From the NCBI GenBank assembly GCA_946487985.1, contig CAMLUY010000018.1, positions 1-11,996 on the forward strand: DNA of 11,996 nucleotides, in the 5' to 3' direction. This DNA is from an uncultured Clostridia bacterium (GTDB lineage: Bacteria > Bacillota > Clostridia > Christensenellales > UBA1242). Below, piece after piece: positions 6,105 to 11,996 of this stretch. The translations under genes were made by a program, and so were the position numbers. Under the pieces are notes generated by a model. The model ran no database searches. It saw nothing but the letters and a program-made list of their open reading frames with translations, and was not told the DNA's origin. How positions within the stretch are numbered: the first letter of the stretch is position 1; every line of letters starts with the position of its first letter.

Positions 6105-9100
6105 TTAACCCTCCTGAGCATGTTTGATTGCATCTGAAAGCAGAACTGAAACTATTTTTGAAACACCTTTTTCTTCCATTGTAACACCGAAAAGAGCATT
6201 TGCATATTCCATAGTTGGCTTTTTGTGAGTTATCAGGATAAATTGCGTTTCCCCTGAGAGCTTTTTCAGATATTTGTCAACAATTTCTACGTTTGAATCA
6301 TCAAGAGCGGCTTCGACTTCGTCAAACAGGCAGAATGGCAATGGTTTGATTCGCAGTATTGCAAATATAACGGCCATAGCAGTCAACGACTTTTCACCAC
6401 CAGACAACAAAGTCATGTTCTGTATCTTTTTGCCAGGTGGCTGCGCGAAAATTTCTACGCCAGATTCAAGTGGGTCATTTTCGTCCGAAAGAGCCAGTTT
6501 TGCTGTACCTCCGCCAAACAGCTCGCGGAAGGTAAGCTTGAAGCTTTCGTTGATTCGATTAAGTTCATTATTGAACTTTTCTATCATAATGCCAGAAAGA
6601 TCCTTGATGATTTTGAGAAGGTCATCTCGCGCCTTTTCAAGGTCTTGCGCCTGAGCATTAAGGTCGTCATATCTGTCAAGCAGCGCCTTGCAGTCTTCAA
6701 TAGCGTTGACATTGACATAGCCAAGTGCACTGATGTCTTTTTTCAGCTTGCCAATTTCAGGCATGGCAACTTCGATATCAAAATCCGCACGCCTATGTTC
6801 AAGGCATGTTGAATACGAAAGTGAGTACTCTTCATAAATACGCTCTTGCATCTGTTCAAGTTCGGTGTCAACCTTTGACAAATTCATCTCTTCGCGGAAT
6901 TTTTTGTCACGCAGTGATGATATTTCATCAGATAAAGCCGCCTTTTTACTGTCGAGTTCCTTGATTTCTGACGAGAGTTTAGCCTTGTCATCTTCAACAC
7001 GCGAACGGCGAGCAAGCTGTTCTTCAAGCTCGGTCTTTTTCTCTGATGATGGCGCAGCTGACAGCTTTTCTTTTATCATTTGTTCGCAAGAGTCAATGAA
7101 CTCTTCATTCTTTTTCAGCTGCTCATCAATGGAGGCTATGCTCATCTTCAATCGCCCCTGCTCGTTTTGCAAACGCTCAACATCAGATTGTGCTGATTTG
7201 ATTTTTTCATTAACCTCAGCAATTTCTACTTTAACTGTAAGAATATTGTTGTTGATTTCATCTCTTTGGTTGCGAAGTTTTTCGAATTTTTCTCGTTTCT
7301 CTTTGATAAGTTCGTCAGCGTCAACCTTATTGCCTGACAGCGCGCTTTCTATTTTTTCTGATCGTTCAAGTTCGCTTGTGAGAAGCTTTATTTTGTTTTC
7401 AACCGTAGTTGACTCCATTTCTGCAACTTTGATATTATCGTCAACCTCGACGAGAATGGAATTGTATTTATTCAGTCTTTCTTTTTCGGAAGCAAGCTCA
7501 ATTTCCAAGTTGTTGCGCTGTTCATTGTATGTTGCCGCTGCATTTTTCTGGTTTTCAAAGCTTGCTGTTTGCTCCTCAATTTGTTTGCCGATTTCATCGA
7601 CGCGCTTTGTCAGCTTGATAATCTCATCGCCCAAGGTTTCTATCTCGCGCTCTCTGCCCATCAGATTTGATGATTCAGCCTTCTTGCTGCCGCCAGTAAG
7701 CGAGCCCTGTGGGTTGACTACGTCACCGTCAAGCGTTACTATGCGGAATGCATATTTTGTCGCCTTGGCCATATTCACAGCGGTAAAAAGCGTGTCAACG
7801 ATTACCGTGCTGCCAAGAAGATTTCTGACAACATTGTCAATCTTTTTGTCATAGTCAACAAGCGATGAAGCTACGCCAAAGCAGCCAGGCTTGTTTTCAA
7901 GCATGCGAGTATCAAGGTCGCGTCGTTTCATTGAGGTAATAGGCAAGAATGTAGCCCTGCCATATGAATTGTCCTTCAAGAACTTGATAAGCTCTTTCGC
8001 ACCGTCTTCATCAAAAGTGACAATATTTTGCACCGCGCCGCCAAGAGCAACTTCAATAGCTGTTTCAAACTTCTCAGGAACTTTAATCAGCGAAGCAACA
8101 ACGCCCACAATATTCTTTTTTAGTGCTGCGTTTTTATCGCTTTCACGCAAAATCTTCTTGATGGCATATGAGTAGCCTTCATATTCATTTTGCAAGTCTG
8201 TCAACAGCTTTTTCCTGTTTTCATAAACTTTAATTTGGGTTATCAAATTGGCTTTTTCATTGCTTAGTTCACGAAGCTGCCGCTCTGCAAGGAAATTTTT
8301 ACTTGCAACACTTTCAATGTCTTTTTTCAGAGTTTCAAGTTGGTTTTCTTTGCCCTCTACTTTGCTTTTGCAATCGTCAAAGAAAGACTTATTTTCTTTG
8401 CGCTTTGCTTCAAGATTGACAAGGTCTTCTTTGAGATTTGCAAGGTTTGTTTCAAGCAGCTCCTTTTCGGCAGAAAGTCTTGAAACCGAGCTTTTAATAT
8501 CGCTCAATGAACCCAAAGTTTCAATAATCTTTTGTTGACCTTGTCCGGCTTCATCTTCGCTTAGTGTAAGTTCGTTTGCAATAGACAAATACTGTTCTGA
8601 CAGCTCTTCAAAGGATTTTTCGAGCGCTTCAAGGTCTACTTTGAACTCTTCTAGTTTTCGGGTCTTTGCTGACAGTTCTTCTTCGCAAGCATCCATAGCT
8701 GTAACGCTGTTGCTGCGATCAAGGTTGAGTCTGTCATTTTCTTTATAGGTAAAGTTTATCCGCTCACGAGCAAGCTTGGTTTCGCTTTCCTGTTTTTCAA
8801 GATTTACAGTCAGTTGAAGAATCTTCTCGTTGAGTTGTGCCAAAGTCTTATCAAAATTTGAAAGGTCAAACATGGCCTTGTCGTAAGCGGCATTTGCTTG
8901 ATCTGCATCAGATTGTCTGATATCAATTTGGCGATTTATTGCATCAAGCTTCAAATTGATTTTTTCTTTTACATCGTTGGCGTTTTCGTACTGATAGATG
9001 TATGCGTTTACTTCCAAATCTTTCAGCTTGTCTTTGTACTCCAAATATTTCTTTGCGTTTTCAGCCTGCTTTTTGAGAGGCCCCATCTGGCGCTCTATTT

Positions 9101-9689
9101 CTGAAAGAATGTCTTTGACACGAGTCAAGTTTTCATCTGTTCTTTCAAGTTTGCGCTCGGCTTCCTTTTTGTCGTTTTTATACTTTGATATTCCGGCAGC
9201 GTCCTCAAACATTGCACGCCTGTTTTCAGGCTTTGCGTCTACAAGTTCGGTAACCTTACCTTGGCTGACTACTGAATAGCCATTTTTACCAAGTCCGCTG
9301 TTGTAAAGAAGGTTTGTGATATCTCTCAAATGGCAGGTGTTTCGGTTGATGAGGTACTCACTTTCCCCTGAGCGATACAACTTTCTGGTAATTGCCAGCT
9401 CGTCATAGTCAAAATTGAAAAATCTTGTACTGTTGTCAAAAGTAAGCGTGACCTCGCAATAGGAAAGGCTTTTTCGCTTTTCAGTACCATTGAAAATTAC
9501 GTCCTGCATGCTGTCGCCGCGCAAAGTTTTTGGGCTTTGCTCGCCAAGCACCCAGCGTATTGCGTCTGAAACGTTGCTTTTCCCACAACCATTTGGGCCA
9601 ACTATTGCGGTAAAATTGTCATTAAACTCAATCACAGTTCTGTCTGCGAATGACTTAAACCCTACCATTTCAATCTTTTTAAATATCAT
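6105..9689 (-). CDS. smc: Chromosome segregation/condensation ATPase SMC
   Basis: A 1194-residue SMC protein, the usual bacterial size. It forms a dimeric ring with ScpA and ScpB that extrudes and compacts DNA. Walker A is GPNGCGKSN (31-39), followed by the ATPase start SDAIRWVLGEQSPKTLRG. Long heptad-rich coiled coils run at about 170-510 and 680-1030. The hinge, about 520-670, includes VALGGAVQNIV and NPQGSLTGGSKK. The C-terminal head has LSGGEKS (1095-1101) and Walker B FCLFDEVEAALDD (1119-1131). The reading frame extends 24 codons upstream of the chosen start, but MIFKKIEMVGFKSF matches the family N-terminus. An AAAGGA site lies 7 bases before the ATG at 9689. A promoter lies about 100 bases upstream in the gap after rnc. 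A 329-codon open frame on the opposite strand within the coiled-coil region is an artefact of codon composition. Confidence 0.97.
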   Translation of the reverse strand: MIFKKIEMVGFKSFADRTVIEFNDNFTAIVGPNGCGKSNVSDAIRWVLGEQSPKTLRGDSMQDVIFNGTEKRKSLSYCEVTLTFDNSTRFFNFDYDELAITRKLYRSGESEYLINRNTCHLRDITNLLYNSGLGKNGYSVVSQGKVTELVDAKPENRRAMFEDAAGISKYKNDKKEAERKLERTDENLTRVKDILSEIERQMGPLKKQAENAKKYLEYKDKLKDLEVNAYIYQYENANDVKEKINLKLDAINRQIDIRQSDADQANAAYDKAMFDLSNFDKTLAQLNEKILQLTVNLEKQESETKLARERINFTYKENDRLNLDRSNSVTAMDACEEELSAKTRKLEEFKVDLEALEKSFEELSEQYLSIANELTLSEDEAGQGQQKIIETLGSLSDIKSSVSRLSAEKELLETNLANLKEDLVNLEAKRKENKSFFDDCKSKVEGKENQLETLKKDIESVASKNFLAERQLRELSNEKANLITQIKVYENRKKLLTDLQNEYEGYSYAIKKILRESDKNAALKKNIVGVVASLIKVPEKFETAIEVALGGAVQNIVTFDEDGAKELIKFLKDNSYGRATFLPITSMKRRDLDTRMLENKPGCFGVASSLVDYDKKIDNVVRNLLGSTVIVDTLFTAVNMAKATKYAFRIVTLDGDVVNPQGSLTGGSKKAESSNLMGREREIETLGDEIIKLTKRVDEIGKQIEEQTASFENQKNAAATYNEQRNNLEIELASEKERLNKYNSILVEVDDNIKVAEMESTTVENKIKLLTSELERSEKIESALSGNKVDADELIKEKREKFEKLRNQRDEINNNILTVKVEIAEVNEKIKSAQSDVERLQNEQGRLKMSIASIDEQLKKNEEFIDSCEQMIKEKLSAAPSSEKKTELEEQLARRSRVEDDKAKLSSEIKELDSKKAALSDEISSLRDKKFREEMNLSKVDTELEQMQERIYEEYSLSYSTCLEHRRADFDIEVAMPEIGKLKKDISALGYVNVNAIEDCKALLDRYDDLNAQAQDLEKARDDLLKIIKDLSGIMIEKFNNELNRINESFKLTFRELFGGGTAKLALSDENDPLESGVEIFAQPPGKKIQNMTLLSGGEKSLTAMAVIFAILRIKPLPFCLFDEVEAALDDSNVEIVDKYLKKLSGETQFILITHKKPTMEYANALFGVTMEEKGVSKIVSVLLSDAIKHAQEG

Positions 9690-9790
9690 AACTTTTTCCT
9701 TTATCGAAGTGCGTATTTTGTCGAAACATTGCCAATATTCAATTTGATTTTTTTGTTTCAACTAAATATTTTTTTAATAATTTATTCTTT

Positions 9791-9819
9791 ATTATAGCAA
9801 ATTTTCATTGATGAGCAAA
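9791..9819 (-). promoter_or_regulatory. Internal promoter for smc-ftsY
   Basis: On the minus strand a perfect -10 TATAAT (9791-9796), preceded by TGC as an extended -10, with TTTGCT (9814-9819) 17 bases upstream. It sits between rnc and smc and gives a leader of about 95 bases, so smc, ftsY and the small downstream gene can be transcribed without plsX. Confidence 0.65.
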
Positions 9820-9846
9820 ATGATTTTTGCAGTTTTAAAAAGCGCG

Positions 9847-10482
9847 TCAATCCTGTTTTTTAGGCAGCAAGAAAAGCTTTTCAATCGCAAGTTTTGCGGC
9901 TTGCTGCTCGGCTTCTATTTTGCTTTTCCCACAGGCCGATGAAATCTTGTCTTCGTCCATAAAGAAAGATGATTCAAAACCATTTTCGCTCGGCTCGGTG
10001 ATATATTGCATTTTGCATTTGAAATTGCCCTGTACAAGTTCTTGCAGCTTGGACTTATAGTTGTCATCTTGAATATTTTTGTATCCTGCAAGGTCAAAAT
10101 TTTTGAGTATAAATTCTCGTGCAAGCGCAAGCCCCTTTTGCTTTCCATCAAGATAAATCGCTGCAATCAGCGCCTCAACAATATCTGCTTTGATTGCCTT
10201 GGAAAGCTTGCCCTGATAGCTTTTTCCGACAACAACATTTTTTTCAATACCTAATTTATCAAAAATTTGTGAAAGATAATTTTCAGACACGTAGTGGCTG
10301 CGCAGCATTGTCAATTTGCCTTCGGCATCGCTGCAATTTTGAAAAAAATATTCACCAACCAAAAAATCCAGAATGCTGTCGCCCAAAAATTCCAATCGCT
10401 CGTAGTTGTCATCTGATTTTGAAGAGTGAGTTAATGCGCGCTGTAAAAGTTTTTTATCTTTAAATTCATATCCAAGTTTCAT
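9847..10482 (-). CDS. rnc: Ribonuclease III
   Basis: A 211-residue double-strand-specific endoribonuclease that processes rRNA precursors and cleaves structured mRNAs. The catalytic domain at about 1-130 has the signature ERLEFLGDSILDFLV (28-42), with metal ligands expected at E31 and D35. The second pair is D100 and E103 in ADIVEALIAAIYLDG. A double-stranded-RNA-binding domain at about 140-205 begins with NYKSKLQELVQG and ends with the helix SKIEAEQQAAKLAIEKL, where the usual basic KKxAEQxAA motif appears as KIEAEQQAA. The ATG has AAAGGCGGG just upstream, and the gene begins 18 bases after plsX, so the two are one transcript. Adjacency to smc and ftsY is the standard Gram-positive order. Confidence 0.96.
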   Translation of the reverse strand: MKLGYEFKDKKLLQRALTHSSKSDDNYERLEFLGDSILDFLVGEYFFQNCSDAEGKLTMLRSHYVSENYLSQIFDKLGIEKNVVVGKSYQGKLSKAIKADIVEALIAAIYLDGKQKGLALAREFILKNFDLAGYKNIQDDNYKSKLQELVQGNFKCKMQYITEPSENGFESSFFMDEDKISSACGKSKIEAEQQAAKLAIEKLFLLPKKQD

Positions 10483-10500
10483 TTGCCCGCCTTTTGTAGA

Positions 10501-11511
10501 CTATTCCACCACATTTTCGCTTATTTTTGAAATTGCGTCTTCAATCTTTTGATTGAGGTGATTTTCATGCAAAACAATAGTTTGCTCTATTGAGGAAAGT
10601 ATGTTGCGACGCTTGCAAGAACCATGGTTCTTTACAATAAGCTTTTTGCAACCAAGCAGTGGTGAGCCGCCATGTTTATTCAAAATGTCCACTCTGTTTT
10701 TGATTTCTTTGAAAGTCTTGCTCATAAACAGTGCGCCTATTTTGCTGAAAAAGTGAGCTTTGATGCTTTTCTTCAAAATTGACATCACTGCCATTACCGC
10801 ACCTTCTGTGCCTTTCAGCAGCGCGTTCCCTGCAAAGCCGTCTGCAACCATGACATCAACATCGCCACTCATGAAATCGCGGCCTTCTTTATTGCCTATA
10901 AAATTAATCGGTGCGTTTTTCAGAAGTGGGAAGGTCTCCTTTGCAAGCTCGTTGCCCTTTTCATCTTCCGCGCCATTATTGAGAAGAGCAACTCTTGGCT
11001 TTTCAACATTGTACACTATTGAGTAGTACGCTGAGCCCATAAGAGCAAAATGCAAAAGATTGACTGGCTTGCAGTCAACGTTCGCACCGCTGTCAATGAT
11101 GATTACATCGCTGTCTTTCTTCGTTGGCAAAATTGGGGCAAGAGCAGGCCTTGAAATGCCTTTAATGCGGCCAATTTTCATTATAGCCCCTGCAAGCACA
11201 GCGCCTGTGCTGCCAGCACTGACCAATCCAATCACATCATCACGCTCTTTCAAAATGTCATATGCACGAACAAGCGATGAATCTTTTTTGTGCCTTATCG
11301 CATCTGTTGGCACATCTTCGTTCGTGATTACGTCTTGCGCATCAACGATTTCAATTCTTTCTGTGCGACCTTTCAAAATCTCTTCTATTTTATCCTTTTT
11401 CCCGCAAAGGATTATTTCCAGGTCTTTATTTTTTTCGATTGCAAGTAAAGCCCCTTCAACAATTTCAAGCGGCGCATTATCTCCGCCAAACGCGTCTACT
11501 ACAACTTTCAT
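10501..11511 (-). CDS. plsX: Phosphate acyltransferase PlsX
   Basis: A 336-residue peripheral membrane enzyme that converts acyl-ACP and phosphate to acyl-phosphate, the donor used by PlsY to begin phospholipid synthesis. The N-terminus KVVVDAFGGDNAPLEIVEGA is the family hallmark. GLVSAGSTGAVLAGA, the stretch around DSGANVDCKP, and SGDVDVMVADGFAGN with KGTEGAV are further conserved blocks. The frame runs 13 codons further upstream, but the ATG at 11511 is preferred. An AAGGAG site lies 7 bases before it, the family starts at this point, and the predicted transcription start lies inside the longer version. In many Gram-positives plsX is followed by fabD, fabG and acpP before rnc; here rnc follows directly. 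Confidence 0.96.
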   Translation of the reverse strand: MKVVVDAFGGDNAPLEIVEGALLAIEKNKDLEIILCGKKDKIEEILKGRTERIEIVDAQDVITNEDVPTDAIRHKKDSSLVRAYDILKERDDVIGLVSAGSTGAVLAGAIMKIGRIKGISRPALAPILPTKKDSDVIIIDSGANVDCKPVNLLHFALMGSAYYSIVYNVEKPRVALLNNGAEDEKGNELAKETFPLLKNAPINFIGNKEGRDFMSGDVDVMVADGFAGNALLKGTEGAVMAVMSILKKSIKAHFFSKIGALFMSKTFKEIKNRVDILNKHGGSPLLGCKKLIVKNHGSCKRRNILSSIEQTIVLHENHLNQKIEDAISKISENVVE

Positions 11512-11548
11512 TTTCACTCTCCTTGATGTATGTTTTCTTTCATCAAAC

Positions 11549-11577
11549 ATAATACCAAAAAATTTCAGCTTTGCAAA
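11549..11577 (-). promoter_or_regulatory. Promoter of the plsX operon
   Basis: On the minus strand TTTGCA (11572-11577), a 17-base spacer and TATTAT (11549-11554), giving a leader of about 30 bases to the plsX ATG at 11511. The spacer contains a run of six T residues. Confidence 0.6.
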
Positions 11578-11616
11578 ATAATTTTTGATTATTTTTATAT
11601 TAAAAATAAACCAATT

Positions 11617-11653
11617 TATATAGTATTATGTCTGACATTTGTAATACTATATA
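11617..11653 (-). promoter_or_regulatory. Long nested palindrome between rpmF and plsX, possible operator
   Basis: Outer arms TATATAGTATT (11617-11627) and AATACTATATA (11643-11653) are perfect 11-bp inverted repeats. Inside them is a second palindrome, ATGTC-T-GACAT (11628-11638), offset by four unpaired bases TTGT. It lies about 40 bases upstream of the plsX -35 box and past the rpmF terminator. There is no T tract directly after it on the plsX-reading strand, so it is not an obvious terminator. The position would suit a regulator of lipid synthesis genes, but the sequence does not match the FapR consensus as I know it. The strand assignment is nominal. Confidence 0.45.
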
Positions 11654-11691
11654 TGGAATAATTTTAATGTTTTATATAATTGCAAAACAAT

Positions 11692-11724
11692 AAAAAATCT
11701 CTCGCAAACTTTGTCGAGAGATTT
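11692..11724 (-). terminator. Terminator of rpmF
   Basis: On the minus strand AAATCTCTCG (11715-11724) pairs with CGAGAGATTT (11695-11704) in a 10-pair stem, and the T tract continues after the stem (TTTATTGTTTT). It begins 10 bases past the rpmF stop. Confidence 0.9.
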
Positions 11725-11734
11725 AATTTGTAAA

Positions 11735-11926
11735 TTATTTCTTTTCTTCTTTCTTTTCAATAATGGTCTCACCTTTATATGTGCCACATTTTTTGCAAAC
11801 AGTGTGAGGTTTTTTCATCTCGTGGCACTGTGGGCACTCTACAAGTGTTGGCAAAACTGCTTTTGAGTTTGCAGAATGTCTTGTGTTTCTTCTTGCTTTT
11901 GAGACCTTATGCTTTGGAACTGCCAT
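11735..11926 (-). CDS. rpmF: 50S ribosomal protein L32
   Basis: A 63-residue basic ribosomal protein of the large subunit. It begins MAVPKHKVSKARRNTRHS, the family signature, and keeps a full zinc ribbon: C31PQC34 and C44KKC47. It is therefore the zinc-binding C+ form; a cysteine-free form is used by some bacteria under zinc limitation. An AGGAGG site lies 6 bases before the ATG. It has its own promoter and terminator, so it appears to be a single-gene unit here. The DUF177/YceD gene that often precedes rpmF cannot be in the same transcript, because the promoter is at the window edge between them. Confidence 0.97.
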   Translation of the reverse strand: MAVPKHKVSKARRNTRHSANSKAVLPTLVECPQCHEMKKPHTVCKKCGTYKGETIIEKKEEKK

Positions 11927-11963
11927 TTCTTTCCTCCTTCAATATATAACATCATGCTTTACA

Positions 11964-11992
11964 ATTATATTTTAATTGACATGATTTGTCAA
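11964..11992 (-). promoter_or_regulatory. Consensus sigma-A promoter of rpmF
   Basis: On the minus strand a perfect TTGACA (11987-11992), a 17-base spacer and a perfect TATAAT (11964-11969). The -35 box forms an inverted repeat with TGTCAA five bases inside it (11976-11981). Longer-range ATGCTT and AAGCAT (11954-11959 and 11991-11996) flank the whole promoter. The leader to the rpmF ATG is about 30 bases. Confidence 0.85.
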
Positions 11993-11996
11993 GCAT

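Noticed and set aside
6865..7854. A 329-codon open frame on the plus strand inside smc
   Set aside because: It is antisense to the SMC coiled coil, is extremely serine-rich, resembles no family and has no separate promoter or ribosome binding site. It arises from the codon pattern of the real gene.
11060..11581. A 173-codon plus-strand open frame opposite plsX
   Set aside because: It is a shadow of plsX with no recognisable protein features.

Overview
This is an AT-rich chromosomal window in which every supportable gene lies on the minus strand. The gene set points to a low-GC Gram-positive of the Clostridia type. The evidence is the rpmF / plsX-rnc-smc-ftsY housekeeping order, strong AGGAGG-like ribosome binding sites, TTGACA/TATAAT promoters, a sporulation-type sigma-K homologue and a bacterial RNase P RNA. 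No phage genes, insertion sequences, tRNAs or CRISPR arrays are visible. I cannot name the genus from sequence alone.

Reading in the direction of transcription (high to low coordinates), rpmF (ribosomal protein L32) comes first as a single-gene unit with a near-ideal promoter and its own terminator. After a short AT-rich spacer with an unexplained long palindrome comes plsX (acyl-phosphate synthesis), followed 18 bases later by rnc (RNase III). The usual fabD, fabG and acpP genes are absent from between them. smc (chromosome condensation) has an extra promoter of its own just after rnc. It is followed 2 bases later by ftsY (signal recognition particle receptor), and 12 bases after that by a small 89-residue protein resembling one domain of the fatty acid kinase FakA/YloV. 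One or two hairpin terminators close this cluster near 4805-4892.

Next is a pro-sigma-K-like sigma factor, and then a 455-residue protein whose C-terminal third looks like a DisA-type diadenylate cyclase domain. This domain keeps a DGA motif but shows no recognisable RHR motif. Directly after it comes rnpB, with a perfect -35 box, correct spacing and a terminator hairpin abutting the RNA. The low-coordinate end holds two tandem paralogous exported or membrane-anchored proteins. One carries BspA-like leucine-rich repeats after the shared N-terminal domain, and the other consists of that domain alone. They probably form one transcript ending at a strong terminator at 41-77.

Most of the window is ordinary core genome. 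The parts most worth a second look are the atypical diadenylate-cyclase-like protein, the stand-alone FakA-like domain, the paralogous surface-protein pair, and the palindrome between rpmF and plsX. Four protein starts (smc, plsX, the sigma factor and the short surface protein) are placed downstream of the longest possible start, on ribosome binding site and family evidence.
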